DNA of 64,000 nt. Origin: Gordonia namibiensis NBRC 108229 (GTDB lineage: Bacteria; Actinomycetota; Actinomycetes; Mycobacteriales; Mycobacteriaceae). The stretch lies in the NCBI RefSeq assembly GCF_000298235.1, contig NZ_BAHE01000002.1:124001-188000 (forward strand), read 5' to 3'. Every line of letters starts with the position of its first letter. Within the stretch, counting starts at the first letter, position 1. The position numbers and the translations under genes are program-made. Below, piece after piece: positions 28,108 through 37,121 of the stretch. A model generated the notes under the pieces. That model ran no database searches. It saw only the letters and a program-made list of their open reading frames with translations, and was not told the DNA's origin.

Positions 28108-28902
28108 ATGTCAGTGGTGTCGTATGTGATCGCCGGGTCCGAGGCGACCGGTGGCGCGGGAATCCAGGCCGACCTGCGTACTTTCGCTCAGCTCGGCACC
28201 TACGGCGTCGGAACCATCACCTGCATCGTGTCCTTTGATCCGAAGGCGGGCTGGGGCCATCGCTTCGTACCGGTGGACGCCGGCGTCATCGCCGACCAGA
28301 TCGAGGCGGCCACGGTTGCGCACGAGCCCGAGGTCGTCAAGATCGGCATGCTCGGAACCCCCGCGACCATCTCGACGGTCGCCGAGGCGCTGGCATCGCG
28401 GACCTGGCGACACGTGATCGTCGACCCCGTCCTGATCTGCAAGGGTCAGGAACCCGGTGCGGCCTTCGACACCGACAATGCTCTGCGCGCGGAGATCCTC
28501 CCGCTGGCCACCGTGGTCACGCCCAACCTGTTCGAGGCCGCCACGCTCGCCGGCATGGACGATTTGACCAGCGTCGACGATCTCGCCGAAGCGGCTCGTC
28601 GGATCGCCGACCTCGGGCCGAAGTACGTCATCGTCAAGGGCGGGGTCGGGCTCGCCGGAGACGAAGCCGTCGACGTCGTCTTCGACGGCAGCGACATCAC
28701 CATCCTGCGTGCGCCGAAGGTGGGTGACGAGCGCGTGTCCGGCGCGGGTTGCGTGTTCGCGGCCGCGACCACGGCCGAACTGACCAAGGGCACCGACGTC
28801 CTCGACGCGGTCCGAGCGGCCAAGGAGTTCACCCACCGCGGGATCGTCGGGCGCATCAGCTCGACGGCGCCGTTCGACGCCGTCTGGCACGGACAGCAGT
28901 AG
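28108..28902 (+). CDS. pdxK: Pyridoxal/pyridoxine kinase, ThiD-like (PdxK type)
   Basis: A 264-residue ribokinase-fold enzyme. The N-terminal GGAGIQADLRTF, the DPVLICKGQ strand, PNLFEA, VIVKGGVGLAG and the anion-hole/base motif SGAGCVFAAATTAEL (usually GTGCTFSA) are visible. The Cys in ICKG and the closely similar overall sequence recall Bacillus subtilis PdxK, which phosphorylates pyridoxine, pyridoxal and pyridoxamine, and which is often misnamed ThiD. A role on hydroxymethylpyrimidine cannot be excluded. CGAAAGGA about eight bases upstream supports the ATG. Confidence 0.85.
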   Translation: MSVVSYVIAGSEATGGAGIQADLRTFAQLGTYGVGTITCIVSFDPKAGWGHRFVPVDAGVIADQIEAATVAHEPEVVKIGMLGTPATISTVAEALASRTWRHVIVDPVLICKGQEPGAAFDTDNALRAEILPLATVVTPNLFEAATLAGMDDLTSVDDLAEAARRIADLGPKYVIVKGGVGLAGDEAVDVVFDGSDITILRAPKVGDERVSGAGCVFAAATTAELTKGTDVLDAVRAAKEFTHRGIVGRISSTAPFDAVWHGQQ

Positions 28903-28917
28903 AGCCCGGACGCAGGT

Positions 28918-28949
28918 CCGCGCCCACCCGCCGGAGCGGATGGGCGCGG
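28918..28949. terminator. Hairpin between convergent pdxK and LGFP genes
   Basis: Arms 28918-28930 and 28937-28949 pair over 13 positions with one mismatch, loop CCGGAG. No T tract. It can serve both convergent genes. Confidence 0.6.
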
Positions 28950-28965
28950 TTCGGTCGTTCGAGGG

Positions 28966-29622
28966 TCACTCGGTGGGGACGACCTTGCCGTCGACGGTCA
29001 CCTCGACCTTGTCCGTGGCCTCGGTCCAGGTGATCTTGCCGTGTTCGAAGGTCGACTCCTTGACCCCGTCCTTCTCGGTCTCGTCGCTGGTGGCGACGCC
29101 GAGCGGACCCTGTGAACCGCCCTTGCCGTCGGGGGAGGGCGCACCCTCTTCGTTGCGCGGCACGTTCCAGGCGTCGCGGATCTTGCCCCACGTGATGTAG
29201 GCGGGGGTGTCCGCGTCGTCGTCCTTCGCGGTGATGACGCCACCCTCGAACTGCTGGAACACGACGCCGTTCTCCCCTTCACCGGCCGCCTCGGGGCCGA
29301 TCAGCGGTTTGCCCAGATCGGCCTTCTGCGCTTCGGTCGCCGAGTCGTACTTGGCTGCGATCGATCCGCTGAGCGTGACCTTCGCGCCGTCCGGGGCGGT
29401 GAGTTCGACCTTCTTGTCGTCATCGGCGACCTCCGACTTCGCCGAGGAGATGGCCGACTCGGCCTTCGACGTCCCGGACTCGACCGCACCGGACACAGCC
29501 GAGGACACCGCGGACGTGTTGTCGTTGTCGTCGTCGTTGCTGCAACCCGCCAGGCCGAGCGTTCCGATGGCCACCGCCGCTGCCGTTGCAACCAGACGTC
29601 GTGTGACGCTGTTGTGCTTCAT
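28966..29622 (-). CDS. LGFP-repeat lipoprotein
   Basis: A 218-residue lipoprotein. The signal peptide has a lysine/arginine start, a hydrophobic core and lipobox LAGC (cysteine about 28). A Ser/Ala/Asp-rich linker follows, then LGFP-type repeats (GVVFQQFEGGVITAK, AYITWGKIRDAW, GPLGVATSDE). LGFP modules occur in Corynebacteriales cell-envelope proteins such as the mycolyltransferase Csp1/PS1 and bind the arabinogalactan-mycolate layer. GAGAGGAAG before ATG 29622 sets the start. Confidence 0.88.
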   Translation of the reverse strand: MKHNSVTRRLVATAAAVAIGTLGLAGCSNDDDNDNTSAVSSAVSGAVESGTSKAESAISSAKSEVADDDKKVELTAPDGAKVTLSGSIAAKYDSATEAQKADLGKPLIGPEAAGEGENGVVFQQFEGGVITAKDDDADTPAYITWGKIRDAWNVPRNEEGAPSPDGKGGSQGPLGVATSDETEKDGVKESTFEHGKITWTEATDKVEVTVDGKVVPTE

Positions 29623-29833
29623 GACTTCCTCTCGGTTCACAACCTTCAGGATCAGGAGGGCCACTGCCCACCCGCATCGGACCCTAACGAACAAAATCCG
29701 CTGATGTGGATGATCTTCGATACCGGCGCGTCATCGCCAGACCGAACGTGTCGGCATCTGACGTCCCGGGTATGCGACCGGCAAGCCCTCGGCGCCGAGC
29801 CGGCGGCGGCATCGTCGAACACAGAGGAGAACC

Positions 29834-31624
29834 ATGACGGAGACAGTCGCCGACGTCATCCTGAAACGCCTACGCGTATGGGGGATTCGGCAGGTCTTCG
29901 GATACTCGGGGGACGGGATCAACGGATTGTTGTCGGCATGGGTGCGCGCCGACGACGCCCCTCAGTTCGTGCAGTCCCGCCACGAGGAGATGAGCGCGTT
30001 TCAGGCCGTCGGGTACGCGAAGTTCTCCGGCGAGGTCGGCGTGTGTGCGGCCACGAGCGGCCCGGGAGGGATTCATCTGCTGAACGGCCTGTACGACGCG
30101 AAGCTCGACCATGTTCCGGTGGTCGCCCTGGTCGGACAGACCGAGCGTTCCGCGATCGGTGGGGCCTACCAGCAGGAGATCGACATGCACGCGCTCTTCA
30201 AGGACGTGTGCAGCGGCTTCGTCCAGATGTGCACGGTGCCCGAACAGCTGCCGAATCTGCTCGACCGTGCCATCCGGGTCGCCCAGGCCGAACGGGCACC
30301 GACCGCCATCATCTTCCCGTCTGACGTCCTCGAGCTCGAGTACGAACCGCCGGCCCAGGCCTTCAAGCAGGTGCCGTCGAGCTTCGGTGTCGAACCAGGG
30401 ACCCCGGTACCCGACGAAGGTGCATTAGCGCGGGCCGCGGACATCCTCAACGCCGGCGAGCGTGTCGCCATGCTCATCGGACAGGGCGCCCGTGACTGTG
30501 TGCCCGAACTGACCGAGGTCGCCGACATCCTCGGCGCCGGCTGCGCGAAAGCCCTTCTCGGACGAGATGTCCTACCCGACACGTTGCCCTGGGTCACCGG
30601 ATCGGTCGGTCTGATCGGCACCACGGCCAGTCACCGCATGATGACCGACTGCGACACGCTCCTCACCGTTGGGTCGAACTTTCCGTACTCGCAGTTCCTT
30701 CCGCCGTTCGGACAGGCCAGGGGCGTGCAGATCGACAGCTCGGCGAAGCTTATCGGCATGCGGTACCCGAATGAACTCAACGTCGTCGGTGACGCCCGGG
30801 CCACGTTGCGCGCGCTGATCCCGATGCTGGACAGGAAGCCCGATCGCTCCTGGCGCGAGAAGGTGGAGGCCGACGTGTCGCGATGGTGGTCGACCGCCGA
30901 GCATCAGGCGATGACCGCTGCCGACCCGGTGAACCCGATGCGGATCTTCCACGAGTTCTCGCTGCGTGCACCGAGCGACTCGATCGTCACCGCCGATTCG
31001 GGCAGCGCCGCCGACTGGTACGCGCGGCACATCGTCTTCCGCGACGGCATGCGTGGATCGCTGTCGGGGACCCTTGCCACGATGGGTCCGGCGGTTCCGT
31101 ACGCCATCGGCGCCAAATGGGCGCATCCCGGCCGGCCCACGATCGCCTTCGAGGGTGACGGCGCGATGCAGATGAACGGGCTCGCCGAGATGGTGACCGT
31201 CGCCCGCTACTGGGAGCAGTGGGACAACCCGACCTTCGTCGTGGCCGTCTTGCACAACAACGACCTCAACCAGGTGACCTGGGAACAGCGAGCGATGTCC
31301 GGATCGCCGAAGTTCCCACCGTCTCAGACACTTCCGGATGTCGACTACGCCGCATTCGCCCGAGAGATCGGTCTCACCGGGATCAACGTCGACGACCCCG
31401 ACCGACTCGGCGAGGCGTGGGATGAGGCGCTGGCCGCCGGTCGCCCCGCGTTGCTCGATGTCCGGTGCGATCCCACCGTGCCGCCCATCCCGCCGCACTC
31501 GACCCGCGAACAGGCCAAAGCCCTGAGTGAGGCGCTGGTGAAGGGCGACGAGGACGCCTGGGACGTGGCGAAGAACGTCGCCAAGCACAGCCTCGAACAG
31601 TTCCTACCGGGCCGACACCGCTAG
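29834..31624 (+). CDS. Thiamine-diphosphate enzyme, pyruvate oxidase/PoxB-like
   Basis: A 596-residue ThDP enzyme with three domains. The N-terminal Pyr domain has the activating glutamate (QSRHEEMSAF, Glu 51) and GVCAATSGPGG. A central TPP_enzyme_M domain follows. The C-terminal PP domain has the metal site GDGAMQMNG then NNDLNQVTWEQR. It resembles pyruvate:quinone oxidoreductase/pyruvate oxidase more than acetolactate synthase; no regulatory subunit is beside it. The C-terminal helical tail may be a membrane-binding segment as in PoxB, but that is inferred. AGAGGAG precedes the ATG. Confidence 0.86.
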   Translation: MTETVADVILKRLRVWGIRQVFGYSGDGINGLLSAWVRADDAPQFVQSRHEEMSAFQAVGYAKFSGEVGVCAATSGPGGIHLLNGLYDAKLDHVPVVALVGQTERSAIGGAYQQEIDMHALFKDVCSGFVQMCTVPEQLPNLLDRAIRVAQAERAPTAIIFPSDVLELEYEPPAQAFKQVPSSFGVEPGTPVPDEGALARAADILNAGERVAMLIGQGARDCVPELTEVADILGAGCAKALLGRDVLPDTLPWVTGSVGLIGTTASHRMMTDCDTLLTVGSNFPYSQFLPPFGQARGVQIDSSAKLIGMRYPNELNVVGDARATLRALIPMLDRKPDRSWREKVEADVSRWWSTAEHQAMTAADPVNPMRIFHEFSLRAPSDSIVTADSGSAADWYARHIVFRDGMRGSLSGTLATMGPAVPYAIGAKWAHPGRPTIAFEGDGAMQMNGLAEMVTVARYWEQWDNPTFVVAVLHNNDLNQVTWEQRAMSGSPKFPPSQTLPDVDYAAFAREIGLTGINVDDPDRLGEAWDEALAAGRPALLDVRCDPTVPPIPPHSTREQAKALSEALVKGDEDAWDVAKNVAKHSLEQFLPGRHR

Positions 31625-31634
31625 CGGGACCGGT

Positions 31635-31970
31635 TCACGGTTGACCGCGCTTCGGCGTCTGCTCGGCGACACCGTGGCGCAGCGGCGTGGTCGCCTCCGC
31701 TGCGGTGTCCGGTCCGACAGATGACCCGGCGTCGGCTCCCTGAACCGGGGGCGCCTTGGCGGGGTCGCCGGCGGACGGTTCCGCACCGGCCTCGAGTTGT
31801 TCGATCCGCGCGGTCAGGATCTCCTGCACCTGGACGCGGCCGGCGGTGGACCGCTCGTGTTCCAACAGCTGTCTGACCTGGTCGAGCTGGAGAGACCTGA
31901 TGCGGTGTGTGATGTCTCCGACGGATAGTTGGTCGAAGTCGGGTAGCGGGAGTTCAGGTGTTGCGCTCAT
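31635..31970 (-). CDS. Small conserved-type actinobacterial protein
   Basis: A 111-residue protein. Residues 5-65 (LPLPDFDQLSVGDITHRIRS and onward, with VRQLLEHE and EILTARIEQLEAG) form a short helical module that I have seen in Mycobacterium and Rhodococcus proteins, sometimes at the end of lipid-droplet-associated ones; the function is not known to me. The remaining 45 residues are low complexity and likely disordered. It is divergent from ethA by 127 bases. Confidence 0.65.
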   Translation of the reverse strand: MSATPELPLPDFDQLSVGDITHRIRSLQLDQVRQLLEHERSTAGRVQVQEILTARIEQLEAGAEPSAGDPAKAPPVQGADAGSSVGPDTAAEATTPLRHGVAEQTPKRGQP

Positions 31971-32097
31971 GTCGTGGGCGTACCCGGACAGACGCTTTCC
32001 TAACGTGGTTCGACGGGATCGACCGGGCTCGGTGCTGTCCCGCCGCCGGCTGAGGCATCCTGGATGCAGTATCACGCCGCACAGCCCAGGAGTTTCA

Positions 32098-33573
32098 GTG
32101 AGCGCACCAGAACACGTCGACGTCCTGATCGTCGGAGCCGGGATCTCGGGGATCGGCGCCGCCCGCTATCTGCGGACCGAACAGCCGTCGAAGACGTTCA
32201 CGATCGTGGAGGCACGCGGCGCTGCCGGCGGCACCTGGGACCTCTTCCGTTACCCCGGCATCCGCTCGGACTCGGACCTGCACACCTTCGGCTACGAGTT
32301 CAAGCCATGGACGGACAAGCAGGCGATCGCCGATGCCCCACGCATTCTCGACTACCTGCACGAGACCATCGAGGAGAACGACCTCACCGACCACATCCGG
32401 TATCACCACAAGGTCCTCTCCGCCGCCTGGTCCTCGGACGACGCGCGCTGGCTTGTCGACATCGAACGAACCCACACCGGCGAGCGCACACAGATCAGCG
32501 CGGGATGGATCTTCTGCGGTTCGGGTTACTACGACTACGACGAGGGTTTCAGCCCCGAATTCGTCGGCGAGGACCGGTTCCGCGGCCAGATCGTCCATCC
32601 GCAGCACTGGCCGGAGAATCTGGACTACGCCGGGAAGCGCGTCGTCGTGATCGGCAGTGGCGCAACGGCAGTCACACTGCTGCCGGCGATGGCCGACGAG
32701 GCAGAGCACGTGACGATGCTGCAGCGGACCCCCACCTACGTCATCCCGCTACCGCGCGAGGACGCCCTGGCCAACACGCTCAAGAAGATCTTCGGTGACG
32801 AGCGGGGATATGCGCTCACCCGCCAGAAGAACGTCGCCCAGCAGCGAATCCTCTTCGAACTGTGCCAACGGTTCCCGAAGGTCGCACGGCGGATGATCCG
32901 GAAGATCAACAAGTCGCAACTGCCGGAGGACTTTCCCGTCGACGTCCACTTCAATCCGCCCTACGACCCGTGGGATCAGCGTCTGTGCGTGGTGCCCGAT
33001 GCCGACCTGTTCCGCACCATCCGGGCAGGCAAGGCGTCGATCGTCACCGACAGGATCGCATCCTTCACCGAGACCGGGATCCTCTTGGAGAGCGGTGCCG
33101 AGATCGAAGCCGACATCATCGTCACCGCAACAGGTCTCAACATCAAGATCATCGGCGGCATCGACCTCACCGTCGATGGGGAGCCTGTCTCGCTGCCGGA
33201 GACCGTCGTCTACCGCGGCATCATGCTGTCGGGAGTTCCGAACTTCGCGCTGGCGATCGGGTACACCAACGCCTCGTGGACGCTGAAGATCGGCCTGCTC
33301 TGCCAGTATTTCTGTAAGTTGCTCGGTTACATGGACTCTCACGGCCACCACGCGGTCTGGGCGGTCGCCGATCCGGACATGCCCACACGTCCGCTACTCG
33401 ACTTCGGCGCCGGCTACGTCCAGCGCGCTCTCGACACCCTGCCGAAGCAGGGACCGCACGCACCGTGGGTGATGTCGATGAGCTACTACGCCGACCGCCG
33501 TCTGTTCAAGGGCGATGTCGCCGACGAGAACCTACGGTTTGCCCGGGCGCGGCAACCCGAGGTGCTCACGTAG
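32098..33573 (+). CDS. ethA: Baeyer-Villiger flavin monooxygenase, EthA type
   Basis: A 491-residue FAD/NADPH monooxygenase. The FAD motif is IVGAGISGIGAA; GGTWDLFRYPGIRSDSD follows. The Baeyer-Villiger fingerprint F-x-G-x3-H-x3-W is present as FRGQIVHPQHW (about residue 161), and the NADPH site is VVVIGSGATAV. The similarity to M. tuberculosis EthA, the activator of ethionamide, is strong throughout (for example NPPYDPWDQRLC and GYTNASWTLK). It turns ketones or thioamides into esters or S-oxides. The GTG start has AGGAG seven bases upstream. No EthR-type TetR gene is beside it, unlike in mycobacteria. Its last eight bases overlap the convergent antiporter gene. Confidence 0.93.
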   Translation: MSAPEHVDVLIVGAGISGIGAARYLRTEQPSKTFTIVEARGAAGGTWDLFRYPGIRSDSDLHTFGYEFKPWTDKQAIADAPRILDYLHETIEENDLTDHIRYHHKVLSAAWSSDDARWLVDIERTHTGERTQISAGWIFCGSGYYDYDEGFSPEFVGEDRFRGQIVHPQHWPENLDYAGKRVVVIGSGATAVTLLPAMADEAEHVTMLQRTPTYVIPLPREDALANTLKKIFGDERGYALTRQKNVAQQRILFELCQRFPKVARRMIRKINKSQLPEDFPVDVHFNPPYDPWDQRLCVVPDADLFRTIRAGKASIVTDRIASFTETGILLESGAEIEADIIVTATGLNIKIIGGIDLTVDGEPVSLPETVVYRGIMLSGVPNFALAIGYTNASWTLKIGLLCQYFCKLLGYMDSHGHHAVWAVADPDMPTRPLLDFGAGYVQRALDTLPKQGPHAPWVMSMSYYADRRLFKGDVADENLRFARARQPEVLT

Positions 33574-34813
33574 CGTCGTCGAGTTCGCGGCCGTCCGGTT
33601 CACTCCGACGCCGAGTCCCGCCCGACTCCCGTCGCCCCAAGCGCTGGGCGACGAGACCCACCCCGAAACCGTGCAGCACGACACTCGCGAGGACCGTCAC
33701 CGTCATCGCGTACAGCGTCTCGTTGGCGACCATGCCGTCGAGTTCGTTGAAAGCGAGCAGCCCGAACACGATCGACGCGGTCCCGCGCGGTCCCAGCACG
33801 CCGATCAGGAGACGGTCACGCGGGCCGATGTCGGTGCGCAACAGTGCCAGATAGACGGGGACGATCCGGAGGACGGTCAGCGCGGCCAGGGCCAGGACGA
33901 CGATCTGCCAGACGAACCCGAGTTCGAAGACCAGCACGGCGGCACAACCGAAAACGAACCACATCGTGAGTGCCGCGAGCGCGCTGACGTCGTCGGCGAG
34001 GCGCAGTTGCTCATCGCCCGGACCATCGGCTCGTGCCGCCTTGTAGGCGATTCCACAGAGGAAGGCCGCGACGAAGCCGTTGCCGCCGAGTTGTACCGAG
34101 CATCCGTACGCGAGGATCGGGATGAGGACGAGGCTGATCCGGATGGACTGTTCGGTGGCCAGCTCGCGACGCATCGAGAAGTTGGTCAGTCGCGCGGCGA
34201 GGAGTCCGATGACGCTCCCCGCCAAGACCGCCCACAACGCAGACGGCACCGCCTGTTCGAGTGCTTCGGCGGGGGAGGAGGCGTGCTTGTGGTCGCCCGC
34301 GAGTGTCAGCGCGAAGATGAAGAGCGGTGCGATGATGCCGTCGTTGTAACCGCTCTCGATGTTCAGCAGGTGTCGTACCCGTGTGGGGAACCTTCGATCA
34401 CGAACCAGCGACGAGGCCGGCGTCAGATCCATCGGGATCACCACGCACGCAATCAGGAGTGCGACACCGACCGACATCGAGGGAAGAAGAGCGACACCCA
34501 GAAGGGTCGCGAGGGCAACGGACAGCGGCATCGCAATGACCAACAGCCGCAGCGATGTTCGTCGCTCACCGGCGAAGTAGCCTCCACGCACCTCGATCGC
34601 GTCGACGAACAGCAGAAGGGCGAGAATCAGTTCGACGACGGGTTCGGCTGCGTCGGTGTCGAGCGCGTTGCCAATCGAGTTGTTGGTGGTCAGCCCGATC
34701 ACGATGCCGGCGACCACCATCACGATGGCCCCGGAGATCTGGAGCCGCGACAACCGGCCCGCGACCAGGGTCCACCCGACGATCACCACGATCGCGATCA
34801 ATACGGGGGTCAT
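33566..34813 (-). CDS. CPA1-family cation/proton antiporter
   Basis: A 415-residue protein with about twelve helices. It has an acidic core motif in LLFVDAIEVRGG, and later NIESGYNDGIIAPLF, which matches the N-D pair of electroneutral Na+(K+)/H+ antiporters, and GPRGTASIVFGLLAFNEL. It should exchange Na+ or K+ for protons across the inner membrane. The last ~25 residues are charged. ATG 34813 is chosen over upstream in-frame starts because the first helix begins at once. It overlaps the convergent ethA by eight bases. Confidence 0.87.
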   Translation of the reverse strand: MTPVLIAIVVIVGWTLVAGRLSRLQISGAIVMVVAGIVIGLTTNNSIGNALDTDAAEPVVELILALLLFVDAIEVRGGYFAGERRTSLRLLVIAMPLSVALATLLGVALLPSMSVGVALLIACVVIPMDLTPASSLVRDRRFPTRVRHLLNIESGYNDGIIAPLFIFALTLAGDHKHASSPAEALEQAVPSALWAVLAGSVIGLLAARLTNFSMRRELATEQSIRISLVLIPILAYGCSVQLGGNGFVAAFLCGIAYKAARADGPGDEQLRLADDVSALAALTMWFVFGCAAVLVFELGFVWQIVVLALAALTVLRIVPVYLALLRTDIGPRDRLLIGVLGPRGTASIVFGLLAFNELDGMVANETLYAMTVTVLASVVLHGFGVGLVAQRLGRRESGGTRRRSEPDGRELDDAT

Positions 34814-34971
34814 CGACCTCGCCCACGTGTCCGCATTGACGGATCGTATCCCGACCGGCTGCGTAGATCGGGTAAGGCGCAACGAGATCGGTACACCTGG
34901 GGAGCGACCGGAGAAACGGACTCGGCGAGGACCGCCCGTGTCGGGGCGAGGACGCGGATAGGCTGACCGCC

Positions 34972-35391
34972 ATGGATTTCGAGGACATCTTCACCGCGGT
35001 GGCGGTCGCATTCGAAGCGCTCGGCGCTCTGGCCATGATCATCGGCTTTCTCATCGCGCTCGTCCTCGGCGCGCGGTCGCTGTCACGCAAGGAAGCCGGA
35101 AGCGAAGCCTTCTCGATCCTCCGGACAACCCTGGGCTCGGCAATCCTCCTCGGCCTCGAGATCCTCGTCGCCGCAGACCTCATCAGGACGATCACCTCGA
35201 AGCCCTCGATCGAGGACGCAGTGATCCTCGGGATCATCGTGGTGATCCGAACGGTCCTGTCGATGTCCATCCAGATAGAGATCGAGGGCACGCTACCGTG
35301 GCGGCGGGCCGTGCTCACCAATGGCGGCCGGCTGCTCAGCAAGGCGGTGGCACGCGACGCGGCTGCGAGTCGAGCAGCCAAGGAATCGTGA
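34972..35391 (+). CDS. DUF1622 membrane protein
   Basis: A 139-residue protein with three hydrophobic helices. The pattern LGLEILVAADLIRTI followed by VVIRTVLSMSIQIEIEG is that of the DUF1622 family, found widely in bacteria and without known function. The tail is basic. It is divergent from the antiporter; the 158-base gap could hold both promoters. Confidence 0.82.
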   Translation: MDFEDIFTAVAVAFEALGALAMIIGFLIALVLGARSLSRKEAGSEAFSILRTTLGSAILLGLEILVAADLIRTITSKPSIEDAVILGIIVVIRTVLSMSIQIEIEGTLPWRRAVLTNGGRLLSKAVARDAAASRAAKES

Positions 35392-35493
35392 TCGGCTGAC
35401 AGACGACAGTGGTGGCGACCCCACTCCGCGTCGACGCATAGTGGGAGGGGACGACGGTCGCCCCCCGGCCGTCGACAGATGGGAGCCCCGACC

Positions 35494-36129
35494 ATGACCA
35501 CGATCCGCCGCGCACTGATACTCGTCGACGTCCAGAACCAGTACTTCGACGGCCCGCTGACGATCCAGTACCCGCCCCGAGACACGAGCCTGCAGAACAT
35601 CGTTCGACTCATTGACCATGCGGAGGAGCAGGGCATCCCCGTGGTCGCGGTCCAGCACACGTATCCGGCCGACGCACCGGCGTTCGCAGAGGGTTCGCCA
35701 TCGTGGGAGTTGCACCCGAAGGTGGCTGAGCGGGCGACACCGTCGTGGAAGCGGGTGCGCAAGAACCTCGGCAGCGTGTTCGCCGGCACCGACCTGGCGG
35801 ACTGGTTGCGGGCGCAGGACGTGAACACCGTGACGTTGGCGGGTTACATGACGAATAACTGCGACCTGGCCTCCGCCGCCGGCGCCGAGGAACTGGGCAT
35901 GGCCGCCGAGGTGATCTCCGATGCCACCGGTGCCATCCACATCGCGAACGCCGCCGGGAAGGCCTCAGCCGAGCAGGTTCACAACACGTTGATGGCGATC
36001 CTCAACTCCAACTTCGCCGCAGTCGCCACCACCGAACAATGGATCGGGGCCAGCGCCGGGGGAGCTCTGCTCGACAAGGACAATCTGGTCGCATCGGCGG
36101 TCCAGGGACAGGCCGCGTTCGGCGACTGA
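35494..36129 (+). CDS. Isochorismatase-like cysteine hydrolase
   Basis: A 211-residue Rossmann-like hydrolase. The catalytic Asp is in ILVDVQNQYF, the Lys in the region SWKRVRKNLGSVF, and the Cys in TLAGYMTNNCDLASA, following the cis-peptide region. The family includes isochorismatases, nicotinamidases and N-carbamoylsarcosine amidases; with Cys present an amidase-type reaction is more likely. The start at 35494 has GGGAG eight bases before it, better than the in-frame ATG at 35479. Confidence 0.86.
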   Translation: MTTIRRALILVDVQNQYFDGPLTIQYPPRDTSLQNIVRLIDHAEEQGIPVVAVQHTYPADAPAFAEGSPSWELHPKVAERATPSWKRVRKNLGSVFAGTDLADWLRAQDVNTVTLAGYMTNNCDLASAAGAEELGMAAEVISDATGAIHIANAAGKASAEQVHNTLMAILNSNFAAVATTEQWIGASAGGALLDKDNLVASAVQGQAAFGD

Positions 36130-36180
36130 CCCCTCGACTTCCTCGCCGAACCCACCTGATCCGACGCCCACCCGGGGCGT

Positions 36181-36232
36181 CTATGCCGATCGTCATAGAG
36201 TAGCGTGGACCGAGTTATAGCGGTCGTCATAG
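36181..36232. promoter_or_regulatory. Tandem 18-bp operators upstream of the thioesterase
   Basis: Two near-palindromes share the half CG(A/G)TCGTCATAG: CTATGCCGATCGTCATAG at 36181-36198 and TTATAGCGGTCGTCATAG at 36215-36232. They are 34 bases apart centre to centre. TAGAGT at 36195-36200, overlapping the first, could be a -10 box. The arrangement fits a dimeric repressor, but no regulator gene is next to it. Confidence 0.55.
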
Positions 36233-36251
36233 TGCGTGAGGAAGTCTTGAC

Positions 36252-37040
36252 ATGCCCACACTCGCCGAACTCGTGTCGGGTTTCGACCCGACCTCTGAAT
36301 TCGTTGTGCCCACACAGTGGACGCAGGGTCGTACCGCCTACGGCGGACTGACCGCGGCCATGTCGGTTCTCGCCGCGCAGCTGACCGAGGGTAAGCCGCT
36401 GGCACCGCTCAAGTCGGCACAGTTCCTGCTCAGCGCGCCGGTCGTCGACTCCGCGACCTTCACCGCACGCCGACTCCGCGAGGGGCGGTCGGCCTCGAGC
36501 GTGGCCGTCGAAACCGTCAGCGGGGGACAGGTCGCTGCGCACGCATCACTGATCTTCGCGCAGCCGCGTCCGAGCGCGATCAGTCATGACCAGGTCGGCG
36601 TTCCGGAGGTTCCGGCACCGGAGGAATGCGCACCGTTCGGCGACGCGTCGGCGCCCCTTCGTCCGGCGTTCGTCGACAACATCGAAATGGTTCAGGCGGG
36701 CGGCACGGTGCCGCTGGCCAACGACGGGGATCCGCGGTTCCGCGCCTGGGTGCGGCATCGCGGCGCCGAGGGAGTCGATCCGGCAGTTGCTCTCGTCGCG
36801 CTCGCCGACGCCCTGCCGCCGGCCACGACGGCCGCGTTCACCGAGTGGGCACCGGTCAGCACGATGAGCTGGTCGCTGCACATCTGCACCGACGACCTGC
36901 CGAAGCCGACCGACTGGATGCTCTTGGAATCATCGAGCACCTTCACCCTCGACGGCTACTCCCATCAGTCGATGACCCTGTGGGACAGCGCATCGCGTCC
37001 GATCATCCAGGCTTCTCAGACGGTGGCACTGTTCGCCTGA
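36252..37040 (+). CDS. Acyl-CoA thioesterase-like protein (double hotdog)
   Basis: A 262-residue protein of the TesB-like/4HBT_3 kind. The first hotdog contains TQGRTAYGGLTAAMSVLAA and REGRSASSVAVETVSGGQ; the second contains WSLHICTDDLPKPTDWMLLESSSTFTLDGYSHQSMTLWD. Such enzymes hydrolyse medium to long acyl-CoAs. AGGAAG lies about nine bases before ATG 36252. The two repeated operators just upstream suggest regulation by an acyl-CoA or similar ligand. Confidence 0.85.
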   Translation: MPTLAELVSGFDPTSEFVVPTQWTQGRTAYGGLTAAMSVLAAQLTEGKPLAPLKSAQFLLSAPVVDSATFTARRLREGRSASSVAVETVSGGQVAAHASLIFAQPRPSAISHDQVGVPEVPAPEECAPFGDASAPLRPAFVDNIEMVQAGGTVPLANDGDPRFRAWVRHRGAEGVDPAVALVALADALPPATTAAFTEWAPVSTMSWSLHICTDDLPKPTDWMLLESSSTFTLDGYSHQSMTLWDSASRPIIQASQTVALFA

Positions 37041-37056
37041 CCGTCCCCAGAGAGTG

Positions 37057-37095
37057 GTATGACGTTGTGCTCGGGTCACGGGCACAACGTCATAC
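37057..37095. terminator. 17-bp hairpin between convergent genes
   Basis: Arms 37057-37073 and 37079-37095, one G-T wobble, loop GGTCA, no T tract. The outer arm GTATGACGT matches the hairpin at 3540-3580. Confidence 0.65.
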
Positions 37096-37121
37096 GCGAA
37101 ATTCGACTGAGCAGCGCGGCA

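Noticed and set aside
26127-28238. Plus-strand ORF of 703 codons across the ADH operon
   Set aside because: Antisense of the hypothetical protein and dehydrogenase; its product is a Val/Asp/Gly/Arg-rich shadow and real genes on the other strand explain it.
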